Shown here: piece by piece, positions 26,293 through 36,400 of the stretch
How the letters are laid out: the number at the start of each line of letters is the position of its first letter
How positions within the stretch are numbered: the first letter of the stretch is position 1
NCBI GenBank assembly: GCA_965277415.1
Contig: CBDICS010000096.1
Span: forward strand, 124,001-188,000
Source of the DNA: JAHDHW01 sp965277415
GTDB lineage: Bacteria > Bacteroidota > Bacteroidia > Chitinophagales > Saprospiraceae
Direction of reading: 5' to 3'
DNA: 64,000 nucleotides
Made by a program: the position numbers and the translations under genes
The notes under the pieces: generated by a model
What the model was told of the DNA's origin: nothing
Databases searched by the model: none
What the model saw: only the letters and a program-made list of their open reading frames with translations

Positions 26293-27726
26293 TTATTGCT
26301 GTAAACTGGCTTCTATTTTTTGTAAGCGATCCTCCATATTTTTTAGACTACTATGAAGGTTTTCTTTCTCTTTTTCTAAGTCCTTAATCTGTAGAGTTTG
26401 CGCCTTGTTTTCTTTTAGCAATTGCTCTATTTGTTTAGCCAGCTCTTGAGTAGCGGAGACATTGAGCATGGAAATGGCTTCATAATCGACGATATGAAAA
26501 TTGTCGACTTCCTTACCATAAACGAAAACTTTTCCGTCACGGTCACTGCTTACTTGAAAAGCATTTTTAATGATGGCGATGATTTCTAGTTCTTCATGTC
26601 CATCTTCAAAAATCAAACGAATTTTTTCTCCTGATTTCAGATCATGATCGGGTAAGTCGACCCATCCGTCTTTAATAATTGTGGTCTCCATGATATCAGG
26701 AATAATTTCTATATTCTTAGTAGAAACAGCCTGAGGGAAAACTTTGGCTAATTGTTGACCAATGACTTTTTTTTGAGCTTGATTTCCATTGACTGGTCTA
26801 TCTATATAAGTGTAATCTGTTATTTCAATTTGATTCAGGGTAGTCAAGTCTTCTTTTCCTTTTGAAATTCCTTTGATATTCTTGATTCGGGCATCAGAAA
26901 AAGCAGCAAACTGATTGGCAGCAATTCTTGCTGACCCATAAACACTTATTGGGATATTCTCTGATGCTTGTTTGGTGACCACAGCTGCACTACTAAGTGC
27001 AGCATAAGCTCCAATGGTATAATAAGTAGCTCCCGAAATTTCTAGTTTTCCTTTGATTGGATTAGCAGTTCCGATGCCGACATTGCCGTTTTTATTAAAG
27101 ACAATTTGTGGAGAATTGCCTCCATTTACAATAAATCCAATATATCCTGGTTCTCCTTTTGGGTCTATTTTGAGATAGGTATATTGTCCTTTTTGATCCG
27201 AATATAATGCAGCGCAAGGTGAATCTTTATGCCGGAATGATGTCCAATATGAAGATCCCTTATTGCTAATGAATACGTTATTAATAAGGGCACTGGTAGA
27301 AAACGTAGCTGTACTGGCAAATAAAGAGCCACTGACATTGAGTTTGTAGGTTTCGAGATCTGAGGTTCCAATGCCGACATTGCCGTTGCGCTTTACTACC
27401 ATCTTTGGAGTACCAGAAGTGCTTGAGCCCGCATGTATTTCAAGCGTACTACTGCTTATACCCAAGCCATAAAAAGAAGTTCCATTTGCATTTTGGTAAA
27501 CGGCTAGTTTTTTGCCCAGACTGCTACCTAAATCTAATAGATTGTTTGGAGACGTAGTTCCAATGCCGACATTGCCGCTAAAAGTTGCGTTGCCGACTGG
27601 ATCAATCAAGAGCGGGTCTTGCGCCATGATCCCCAGGCTATTGCCTAGGAGGAATACTGAAACCAGGAGGATGGAGAAGTGTATTTTCGGGTTATTGGTT
27701 TTAATAATAATTTTCATTTTTTTCAT
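26293..27726 (-). CDS. Exported S74 fibre protein (477 aa)
   Basis: Signal peptide (about 1-35, GNSLGIMAQDPLLIDP), then glycine-rich fibre repeats each introduced by GNVGIGT-type phrases (about six between 50 and 230), an S74 chaperone domain beginning AFSDARIKNIKGISKGKEDL, an inserted beta-domain (GWVDLPDHDLKSGEKIRL to GKVFVYGKEVDNFHIVDYE) and a C-terminal coiled coil (LLKENKAQTLQIKDLEKEKE). Its signal region and first repeat are almost identical at DNA level to those of the 465-aa neighbour, indicating duplication. Member of the long minus-strand run, 37 bases after the neighbour. Predicted trimeric surface fibre, no T9SS domain. Confidence 0.87.
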   Translation of the reverse strand: MKKMKIIIKTNNPKIHFSILLVSVFLLGNSLGIMAQDPLLIDPVGNATFSGNVGIGTTSPNNLLDLGSSLGKKLAVYQNANGTSFYGLGISSSTLEIHAGSSTSGTPKMVVKRNGNVGIGTSDLETYKLNVSGSLFASTATFSTSALINNVFISNKGSSYWTSFRHKDSPCAALYSDQKGQYTYLKIDPKGEPGYIGFIVNGGNSPQIVFNKNGNVGIGTANPIKGKLEISGATYYTIGAYAALSSAAVVTKQASENIPISVYGSARIAANQFAAFSDARIKNIKGISKGKEDLTTLNQIEITDYTYIDRPVNGNQAQKKVIGQQLAKVFPQAVSTKNIEIIPDIMETTIIKDGWVDLPDHDLKSGEKIRLIFEDGHEELEIIAIIKNAFQVSSDRDGKVFVYGKEVDNFHIVDYEAISMLNVSATQELAKQIEQLLKENKAQTLQIKDLEKEKENLHSSLKNMEDRLQKIEASLQQ

Positions 27727-27763
27727 TTTTCAGGGTTATAAATAATTTATTCTCTCTGGCTTT

Positions 27764-29161
27764 TTACTGCTGTAAACTGGCTTCGATTTTTAGTAAGCGA
27801 TCTTTAAAATTATTTAGGTCATTTTGTAAGACTGCTTTTTCTTTTTCGAGTTGTTTTATACGCCTGGCGAGCTCCTGAGTAGCGGAGACATTGAGCATGG
27901 AGATAGCGTCGTAATCTACTGTGTGAAAATCATTGACCTCACGGCCGTATACAAAGACTGGTACGGTTTCGAGTTTTTCGCTCTCGAATTTCACCTTGAA
28001 GCGAGTAGGTTCTGCTTGCAGGACTTCATAAACTTCTGTACTAATTTCTGTGATAAGCTTTACGCGTTCTCCTACTTGTAAGTCAGTCTCCAATTCGATC
28101 CAGCCATCGTTTATTTCAGCCTTCTGGTAGATGTCAGGAACTGTCTCGGTAATGTTATTGCTTACCGCCTGTGGGTATACTTCGACCAGTTGTTGGGCAA
28201 TGACCTTTTTGTTTTGCTTATTTCCTTTTTCAATAGTGTCGATGAAGGTGTAATCGGTGATTTCAATATCCATTATTGTTTGAAGATCTTTTTGGCTGTC
28301 TGAGATTCCTCTGATGTTTTTGATTCGAGTATCGGACCAGGCAATAAAACCCCATGCCATGATATATCGCTCTGCATAAATCGAAATAGGGTTATTACCT
28401 GAAACAGGTATCGCATTTTGAGCCAGTAAATAACCCATTCCATTCGCAAATGTACCATTGCTTGAACTTGCGACATGCAGCGGGTAGCTAGGAGCCTCCT
28501 TACCTATACCGACATTGCCGTCACTATTGACAATAAGCCCCCAGCCAACATTCCACAAGCCTATCCTATTCTCATCAATTGCACCAATAAATTTTTTATT
28601 TGAATCATCTAACCATAAACCTCCTGCGGATCCGCCGGATCTCATTCGCCCATTAACGTTAAACTCAACGGTATAATCCCCGTTTCCATTTACATCTAAT
28701 TTGTAGTCAGGGTTTTTACCGATGCCAACATTGCCATTAAAAATTGCAGTACTGGCAAACAAAGAGCCATTGACATTGAGTTTGTAGTTTTCGCGATTGT
28801 AGGTTCCGATACCGACATTACCATTTCTATTAAGTAAAATGCCATTTGACCAATCCCAATTTCCATTAGGTAGATCGCAAGCAATTTGCATAAAATCGCC
28901 TTGTGTAGCAGGACGTGTATGAAGTATAAACCTTTCACCTTTTTTATCATTTCCCAATATCAAGTCACCTGAAACATGTAAAGGTGCCATAGGGTCTAAT
29001 GTGCCGATGCCAACATTGCCGCTAAAAGTTGCATTGCCGGCTGGATCAATCAAGAGCGGGTCTTGTGCTATGACCCCCAGGCTATTGCTCAGGAGGAATA
29101 TTAAAATCAGGCTGGAAAGTAAAATTGATCTAAGCCGGAAAATTTGGATTTTGTTTTTCAT
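27764..29161 (-). CDS. Exported S74 fibre protein (465 aa)
   Basis: Paralogue of the preceding entry. Signal peptide (about 1-33, ending LGVIAQ), first unit DPLLIDPAGNATFSGNVGIG, further units at NGNVGIGTYNRENYKLNVNG and FNGNVGIGKNPDYKLDVNG, S74 domain starting AWSDTRIKNIRGISDSQKDL, the same inserted domain (VFVYGREVNDFHTVDYDAIS) and a terminal coiled coil. The middle differs from the 477-aa paralogue, so each may recognise a different target. Lies 65 bases after the 105-aa gene. Autoproteolysis at the Ser of SDxRIK is expected from the family, not shown. Confidence 0.87.
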   Translation of the reverse strand: MKNKIQIFRLRSILLSSLILIFLLSNSLGVIAQDPLLIDPAGNATFSGNVGIGTLDPMAPLHVSGDLILGNDKKGERFILHTRPATQGDFMQIACDLPNGNWDWSNGILLNRNGNVGIGTYNRENYKLNVNGSLFASTAIFNGNVGIGKNPDYKLDVNGNGDYTVEFNVNGRMRSGGSAGGLWLDDSNKKFIGAIDENRIGLWNVGWGLIVNSDGNVGIGKEAPSYPLHVASSSNGTFANGMGYLLAQNAIPVSGNNPISIYAERYIMAWGFIAWSDTRIKNIRGISDSQKDLQTIMDIEITDYTFIDTIEKGNKQNKKVIAQQLVEVYPQAVSNNITETVPDIYQKAEINDGWIELETDLQVGERVKLITEISTEVYEVLQAEPTRFKVKFESEKLETVPVFVYGREVNDFHTVDYDAISMLNVSATQELARRIKQLEKEKAVLQNDLNNFKDRLLKIEASLQQ

Positions 29162-29226
29162 GATTTTGATTTTGATAATTTGAGGTTTATAGGTCTTCTA
29201 TTTTTTGATTATAAGTTACCTACTAA

Positions 29227-29544
29227 TTAGTGTGGGGCATCATTAGTATAAGTAATACCATCATATAAGAACTCTGTCGTGGAATATCTGGGAAACTTAC
29301 TGTCATTTGCATTATAATAAGTTCCTAATGAGGTAGCTGCTGCCTTATAGAAAGCGGCTTGCCCATTATTATTATATTTTTTTGAATCATGAGGATTTGG
29401 GTTGATACCATAAGTTTGGTCTCTGGTTCCTAACCAAATACGAATACCTCTTGGACCTCCTCCACTGTTTCCGCTTTTTACTTCTGCATATTCAAATTTG
29501 TTTTTTCCAATAGTAACCGAATCTTTAATGGTTGAGCTTGGCAT
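29227..29544 (-). CDS. Unknown 105-aa protein
   Basis: Begins MPSSTIKDSVTIGKNKFEYA; no signal peptide. Polar, Gly/Asn/Tyr-rich with PRGIRIWLGTRDQTYGINPN in the middle and many aromatic residues near the end. I do not recognise it. It lies between the propeller protein (53-base gap) and the first fibre gene (65-base gap) on the same strand, so it is probably part of the same transcript. Its lack of an export signal fits the upstream rather than the fibre half of the run. Confidence 0.6.
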   Translation of the reverse strand: MPSSTIKDSVTIGKNKFEYAEVKSGNSGGGPRGIRIWLGTRDQTYGINPNPHDSKKYNNNGQAAFYKAAATSLGTYYNANDSKFPRYSTTEFLYDGITYTNDAPH

Positions 29545-29597
29545 AATTAATTAATTTTTAAGGTTTTTAAAATGTGGTTTATTATTTTTGAAAATGT

Positions 29598-31652
29598 TTA
29601 GTACCCTTTTTTACAGCTGAGTTTTGCACCTTTTTTGACCCTGAATGTTGTTCCTTTGACAATTCGTATCTCACCACCGCTAATCAATTGAATATCTGAT
29701 CCAGGCGCTAATTCAATCGTCGGAGAATTGATATCAAAACCAATGACTACTTCATCCGCACCCAGCAATGTTTGCACATCTCCAGATTCAAATTTATAAC
29801 TTTCGGAAAGTTTCATGTTTTGGGCCCGGAAGGTGGTATTGTTTTTATCTAATTGTTCAATTAAATTTTCAGAAGAGCTTAAGGAATTAAAATTCATGGG
29901 TCTTATAAAATAAATAGCCTTGTCAGATGCATTATAAACTGATCCATCACGAGCCATCATCAGGTCAAATGCAAAATTGTATTGACTGCATTTACTTTGA
30001 AAAAGTAGCTTTCCATCCGAATTAAAAGCGTAAAGTAAATGTTCATTTTTATTCCAGCAATAAACATTATTTGCACCATCCGTCACCATGCTGGAAATAC
30101 TGCCCAGGGATACAGATCCATTTAAAAGTATTGCTCGATTATCATACTTATAGAGTTTACCATCATTGACATAAATGACATTTCCTTCCCCGTCTATGAT
30201 CGGTTGGGAAATATTAGAGCCCGATGCTAAGACCTTAGGTGTATGGGTATTGTCATTGGCTTCTACGACGTATAATATATTTCCATAAGGATTGCCATTA
30301 GTGATAAATGCATTGCTGTTATTGTCCAATACCGGTGTAGATGGATTGTCTTTACTATCGGGTGTATTATTTAAATTGATTTTCGATCCAGTCCCATCTG
30401 TGGTATTGATTATTGCCAGACCATCCCCACCATTCCCATCAGGATCATCAAAGAGTACATAGGCCATAGTACCGTCTCCCGATAGCGCAACCGAACTAAC
30501 ATTCTTTTCAGATTTATATTGCCAAAGCAAATCATTATTTGGAAAGGGAGCATAAGCAGTAACATAAAGTTGACTGGCCAGGTAGAGGCTGCCGTCCGGA
30601 CCTATCGTCGGAGAAGCTTTTACTTTATCTATGTCCGCTATTGGAATTGGATGCGTAATGGCATTATCGTTTTCCAGGTCGATACAATCCACCGCATTGC
30701 CGCTTACATAATAAAGTCGTCCGAAAGGATCAATAGCTGGCATTTGAGTAGGTGAGTTCAGTGGTTCCGTCGTCGTTAATGCGCTTGTACTTTTGGCAAA
30801 AGGATCTACGACATATATAGAGTAGGCACTGGAACTATTAGAGGAAGCTACATAAATATTGTCTTTGTATAAAAGCATGTTTTGCTGGATGGTTCCTCCA
30901 AATTGGTTTACCTTGCCAATATGCTGGCTTTCATCTAGTTTCATTTTAGCCCCTCCAAAGCCCCAACTCATTCTGGAAGTATGCTGTGCATCGGCACGAA
31001 ATCCAGACCAGGCCATTTGAGAAGGTTTAGGAGAGTACTCGATAATCAGACGGGGTCGAAGGGCAGGGTTTTGATCTGTCGGATCATATGCACTTAAGTT
31101 TTTAGAATAAAAACCTGCATAAGCATCTCTGGACGTAGTTTTTAATAATACCGTAAATTTGTCAGAGGCTTTATCTAAAGCAGCCTGCAAGGCATCATCT
31201 ATTTCGCCGGAAAAAAGTATCTCATCATTTTTTTCAAAGTCGCCATCTGCATAAGGCACTGAGGCCATTTGTTTATTTGAAATATCTGTCGAGGGCATTT
31301 GATTATTAAGTACATTAAAAACACGAATACTTCCATTTTTAGATGGATCAATGGAGCATACTAATCGTAAAGAACAGGATTCAATAGTTACATTATCAGG
31401 AATTGTACTAAGGTCGAATTGCAGATAGCTCATATAGTTTTCTTCTGTCAATTCTGCTTCAATGAAAAGGTCATTGCTATTTTTTCCTTCCGGTTTATTT
31501 GTAGTTGAAGTCACCAAAGGCCCCTGTACAAAATAGGAATCTATCAGGCTAATGGTTTGTACCTGAGCTATGTTGCTGGCAGGAAAACAAAAGAGGCCTA
31601 AAAAGGAAAACATATAAATTAGGAAAGTATTTATTTTTATTCTGCTTATCAT
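29598..31652 (-). CDS. Exported DNRLRE and beta-propeller protein
   Basis: 684 aa. Signal peptide (about 1-30, FPASNIAQ). Residues 35-205 form a DNRLRE-type carbohydrate-binding jellyroll (SYLQFDLSTIPDNVTIESCS and LRPRLIIEYSP). Residues 215-600 are PQQ-like/WD-type propeller blades with repeated DGSLYLASQ, DNNSNAFITNG, DGEGNVIYVNDGKLY and DGANNVYCWN phrases. The C-terminus (IELAPGSDIQLISGGEIRI) is a short beta-solenoid like those in Bacteroidota surface proteins but there is no T9SS domain. It is the first exported product in the run, following the kelch gene by 83 bases. Likely a binding or scaffold protein. Confidence 0.78.
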   Translation of the reverse strand: MISRIKINTFLIYMFSFLGLFCFPASNIAQVQTISLIDSYFVQGPLVTSTTNKPEGKNSNDLFIEAELTEENYMSYLQFDLSTIPDNVTIESCSLRLVCSIDPSKNGSIRVFNVLNNQMPSTDISNKQMASVPYADGDFEKNDEILFSGEIDDALQAALDKASDKFTVLLKTTSRDAYAGFYSKNLSAYDPTDQNPALRPRLIIEYSPKPSQMAWSGFRADAQHTSRMSWGFGGAKMKLDESQHIGKVNQFGGTIQQNMLLYKDNIYVASSNSSSAYSIYVVDPFAKSTSALTTTEPLNSPTQMPAIDPFGRLYYVSGNAVDCIDLENDNAITHPIPIADIDKVKASPTIGPDGSLYLASQLYVTAYAPFPNNDLLWQYKSEKNVSSVALSGDGTMAYVLFDDPDGNGGDGLAIINTTDGTGSKINLNNTPDSKDNPSTPVLDNNSNAFITNGNPYGNILYVVEANDNTHTPKVLASGSNISQPIIDGEGNVIYVNDGKLYKYDNRAILLNGSVSLGSISSMVTDGANNVYCWNKNEHLLYAFNSDGKLLFQSKCSQYNFAFDLMMARDGSVYNASDKAIYFIRPMNFNSLSSSENLIEQLDKNNTTFRAQNMKLSESYKFESGDVQTLLGADEVVIGFDINSPTIELAPGSDIQLISGGEIRIVKGTTFRVKKGAKLSCKKGY

Positions 31653-31735
31653 TTTTGATTATTTTTATAGTTAAAAAATAAGAACTAGTGGTCTGTTATA
31701 GGGTAGAGCCTTAACAAGTGCCTAACTCAGAATTA

Positions 31736-33439
31736 TTATTGGATGACATCGTAAAAATAGAATAGGTCTCCTCCAGCTACGCCACCTACTTTTTTACCGG
31801 CTAGTCTCAAAACCCTCAGCCAGATCATTCCCAGATAAGGCGTGAGTTGGACGCTATAGCCAGACTGTTCCAGTCCCCAATCAGCTGATTGTTCTTTGTT
31901 CTTAACCTTCCAGCCATTTTCATTATAAATTTGACGGGTGGAGGTATTGGCGGGGTCTGTGGTAAAGAGGTAAAGCATGTCATTGATCACTGAAAGACCA
32001 GAGGTGAAATAATCATCCGGCTGCAGTCCGCTTATACCATCTGCCTTCCAGATAATTTTATCCCATTTATTCTCCTCCTCGATCCAGCGATAAGTATCCC
32101 TAAAAGAAACAGAAGCACCTCCGGGTTCTTCATTAAAGCCTCCAAAAATCCAAATGTCTTTTTCATATACCGCAGCGCCCATCATACATCGACCATTGCC
32201 AGGTATTATAGCCTTTGATTTTTCTACCCAGCCTGAATTTTGAATATAAACCCAGCAATCATCCAATGTGCCTTTATCAGGGTGATAGCCACCCATTACC
32301 CAGATTTCTTTGTCCTCATTAAAAAGCAAACAGGTATGCCCCATTCGAGCATCAAACCCAGCAGGATTGTTATTGACGCGCCATGTTCTGGAACCAAAGT
32401 CATAAATTCCAACCTCGTTTCCCGGAAGACCGGAATCATAGCTACTTCCTCCTATTAACCACAATTGTTCATTGAAAATAACACCAGGGCTTCCGGCAAG
32501 ATTTCTATCAATTTCTACTACTTCTGTATGAGGCGTAATATAAACTTTTTCCCAAGTGGAGAACCCTTCTTGAGAAGTATAAAGGTTTGCTTTCTCTGCA
32601 AAAGCATCCGGTAGAACAATAGCATACAATTGTTCATTATAACTATAAAGTCCCATGATAACAGCCCCTTCAGGAAACCTACCAGAGATAATTTCTGAAC
32701 TGGTTCCGCTAAAAACAGAAATCGTTAATTCTTTGGATTCTCCTGCATCCGGACTTGGGGAATCGTTATAAGGTATCAATTCAAAATCGTAATTACCAGT
32801 GCTTTTCTCTATCGTTATTTCATTCACATCCTTCTCGATTCTTTGCTCTGAAAAGCCACTCCGTAGAGTATAGAATTCAGTGTTAACAGAATCCCAACTC
32901 AAGGTTACACTTGCTCCATTGTTGATCCCATACCGATCTGCTTTAAAATAATTAAGCTGAGCTATCTTAGGTTCGGGTATTTTGGTAATTATAATTTTTG
33001 AACTTTCGTCATCTGTCCACCTCGTCAATGTTTCATCTTCATCATCAGGATCTGGATATGATTCCTGGTATCTAAGGTAACAGCTCGTCGGGCCAGGGGT
33101 ACTATTTACTTTGAAATTTTCTAAAGTAAACGTAATCGTAGTTGGTGTATTCTTATCGATGTTTTCGATTAAGATTGCTCCTGACTCCAGATTGGTTAAT
33201 TCTATTTCGCCATCTCTCGAAGGGTCCGCTACCATAGCTTCCCACTCCGACTTTTCGAATAAAGAGGTTTCTTCATTTCCCTCTACATTGATACAAAATT
33301 GAACCTGTAGTTTTTTATGTCCTGAGCATTCCACCTGAAAGCTTGGGCTTACCTCACTACCAGCGAGTAAAATTATGGAATTATCGGATGCTTCCGAATC
33401 TGGGTTTAATGTTTTGAAGGCTAATAATTTGTCTGCCAT
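31736..33439 (-). CDS. Kelch-type beta-propeller protein
   Basis: 567 aa, no signal peptide (MADKLLAFKTLNPDSEASDN). N-terminal beta-domain (1-150), an Ig-like segment (about 160-245, GASVTLSWDSVNTEFYTL) and a kelch propeller (about 260-560) with the typical GG-aromatic units: QLWLIGGSSYDSG, EIWVMGGYHPDKGTLDDCWV, DIWIFGGFNEEPGG. Kelch propellers mediate protein or sugar binding. Located between the 1259-aa giant (36-base gap) and the exported propeller protein. It could be the adaptor of the cluster; this is inference. Confidence 0.8.
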   Translation of the reverse strand: MADKLLAFKTLNPDSEASDNSIILLAGSEVSPSFQVECSGHKKLQVQFCINVEGNEETSLFEKSEWEAMVADPSRDGEIELTNLESGAILIENIDKNTPTTITFTLENFKVNSTPGPTSCYLRYQESYPDPDDEDETLTRWTDDESSKIIITKIPEPKIAQLNYFKADRYGINNGASVTLSWDSVNTEFYTLRSGFSEQRIEKDVNEITIEKSTGNYDFELIPYNDSPSPDAGESKELTISVFSGTSSEIISGRFPEGAVIMGLYSYNEQLYAIVLPDAFAEKANLYTSQEGFSTWEKVYITPHTEVVEIDRNLAGSPGVIFNEQLWLIGGSSYDSGLPGNEVGIYDFGSRTWRVNNNPAGFDARMGHTCLLFNEDKEIWVMGGYHPDKGTLDDCWVYIQNSGWVEKSKAIIPGNGRCMMGAAVYEKDIWIFGGFNEEPGGASVSFRDTYRWIEEENKWDKIIWKADGISGLQPDDYFTSGLSVINDMLYLFTTDPANTSTRQIYNENGWKVKNKEQSADWGLEQSGYSVQLTPYLGMIWLRVLRLAGKKVGGVAGGDLFYFYDVIQ

Positions 33440-33475
33440 ATTTAATTTTTTTTAGGGTTTATCTTAAACTTTGTT

Positions 33476-36400
33476 TTAAGTCTTATGCAATTTCAACCAG
33501 CCTTCGACAATCTCAATAGGTTTGTCAAAAGTGAGGAAACTGTCTGATCCCGGTTCAGGTATTTCGGTTTTGCCAGATAGACTGGAATCTTCTCGGGGGT
33601 GAATCCAGGACCATTGTTTATCTGCGATATCAGCAAAGGGGACGGTGAGTTTGTCCTTGGGGGAAAGTAAAGAAGTTACCAAAAAGTATATTTGAATAGC
33701 ATCCAGTGCTTCATCAATTCCCTGTTGCGGTAAGCGGAGAAACTTTGAAGGCAGAATCCCACAATTGGCATACAAGCCTGCTGAAGGATCGACCAATAAA
33801 GTCAATGGACTTGGGCTGGCATCAACCGTCAGACGGAGGGGCGAAAGGGTACTGAAATAATCGTTTTGCCAGGCCTTCTTATCTGCAAAAGGAAGATAAA
33901 GTGTATCAAAATCATTTTCAGTAAAATAAGCAATCAGGCCATCTGATTTTTTGCGTGCGTCTCCAAAGCAGGTTGTGAATGATAGATCTTTCAGATAATT
34001 TGTTTCCCGATCATCATATCCCTGATAAGCAGCAGGCTGTCCTTTTAACTCCAATTGGCAATCAGCCATTACTAGAGCTACTGGCTTCCCAACAGGAAGT
34101 GGCAGCTGCGTTTGATCATTGGTTTTATTACCATAAATCCTTGATTGTACGGATGCAATATGCTTAAGCAAATCATCAAGTCGGGTGTAAGCATCCTCCG
34201 CTTCGATTAATTTTTTGAGGAATTCTTTTAGTTGTTCATTTGAGACATTTGAGACATTTGCCTCCAGATCACTGTCGCCCATTTTTCCAGGAGCGATTTC
34301 CCAATCTACCTTTGTACTCTCGTCGGTCAAAGAATCTATCAAACGCAGTTGCCCGCAAGCATGTCCCTGTGCATCAAAAACCATAAGACTTCTATCTAGC
34401 GAATTAGGTAGTAACCAGCCACAGACAGGGCTAGTTGTCGGATCGATATCTGTTTCAATTCCTTCCATCTGAGTATCTGCCGCCAACCATTTAAAAGACA
34501 AGCGGGTTGCCTGTGCAAGTCGAGGTGGCAATTCAAGGAAGGTCTTAGCATTCTGTGTCTGGGTACCCATCCCCTGAGCTACTATCAAGTCAGGGTTTTC
34601 CATTTGGAAGACCTGGCTAAAGGAGTCAATGATCCGCAGATTGGCAATTTGCAAATGTCCGCTGCGCAATGGGAAAAAACCCTTTGCTTCTGGCATTGGA
34701 CTGAGGTGGTATTCATCATCTATATCAGCGATGATCGGATCAATGAAAAATTCTTCCTCGTCATTATTAAACTTTAAAGGAGGTAATTGTATACTATTTT
34801 CGCGCATCATCAATTGATCATTAAAACCACCAAAAGCCTGCGAGATAGGATTAAATTTACTCAAGAAACCTTCGTCAAAAGTATAGTTGGGAAACTGATG
34901 CAAGAGTTCCTGAAGCTTGCCCGAGAGGTGAGCAGAAAGGGGAATACGTCCTCTAAAAGTGGATAGAGACTGTCCTAGATTGGGATTCCCTTGCCACTGA
35001 AAATCAATATTATTAAAATACTCAGGGTTTTCCTCCTTTTGAGCAAAGAGCCAGTTTTTCCAAACGTCAGCATCTGTCAAATCATTGAAAGAGGGATACC
35101 AGTCTACATCCCATTCAAGGAATATTGGATTCCAAGGCTGCGCCCAGATCGTTCTGGAATGAGCGACTGGCAGGATTGCAGGTTTGGTATCTGAGTCTAA
35201 AAAGCCTGTTATGTCTGTTTCATTTAAATCTGTAGCAAGGTCTGCGGCTAAAATTTCTACTGCTGCATCAGACGGTGGATTACCTTGACTGAAGTTGTGA
35301 TAAGCTATTCTGGCTACCGGCATGGTTAAAGCAGGATCAAGCAGGAGGCTTTCTTTATACAAGTCATACATGACTGAAGGCACATTTCCATTCTGTGGCA
35401 GGTTCGGTTCTATCCTTTCATAAAGGTCTTCTTTTGAGGCTTTGACCTTAGTAGGTGTTTTTGTTCTTTCATAATTCCATTCAAAAATAAGTTGTTCCGA
35501 TAACCTACATAGAAGTGTACCCTCTGTAGTATAATTTTCAGATGGTTCAATCCCAGCAAAAACTACAGTCGGATCATTCGCTTCATAAAAGTTGGATTTT
35601 TTGGATTCTGAGAGCTTATATTCTGGCTGAGTATATGGAGCTAAAGCAATCCCTAGTTCCTGGTATTTATTAGGGATTAAACCCGTGTAATCAGCCATGC
35701 TTTCTTCATCAGAGCCCTCGTCGCCATTGCTCACTTCAATAGTGTTTTTCCTTGCTTTTAATTCAAGTAACCTGTTTTTTAAGATGGCCGATTCTGCTTG
35801 TAGATTCGCAATGCTAATTTTCAAGCCGTCTTTTATTTCTTTCATGGTCGAACCGGTCTGTTCTAATATTTCATCTGCATCAGGGCGATCAGAAGAATAC
35901 AACCATCTTCTCCTAAACCAGGTAGCATATAATTCCCATTGGACAGAAGCCAGGTCGTCCGTTTTTTTATCGAATTCCTCTTGGAGCATATTGAGTGCTC
36001 TAAGCAAGGCATATTCATTCGGGCTAGGTGGTATTTTGTCTGTCAGAGAATTGGGATCCGGCGCATTTTGTTTTTCTTCTTCTTCGATCATCCAAAGCGT
36101 CCCACCTTCTGATGAGTGAAAGCCTTGTTTATGAATCTGTTCATTGAGTACATCAAGTCCAGTCTCTGAATAATAATCAGCAAGCAGTTTGTATTGAAGT
36201 GTACCTAACAAACCATCTGTATAATGTTGATCACCAGACAAGACATCATCAATAGATAAGGCCGCCAATGCTTCGTCAGCCGAGTTCCCTATTCCTATAT
36301 CTACGTTAATCTTCTCTGGTATCGTATTCTCATAATTTGTTCCGGTGCCTTCCCATTTGATAGAATGTAGAAATGCATGACAAAGAACAGCTTTAGGTAA

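Noticed and set aside
35697..36119. 140-codon open frame on the plus strand inside the 1259-aa gene
   Set aside because: Antisense shadow: Ser/Phe-rich composition with no family features, fully inside a gene with strong protein signatures.
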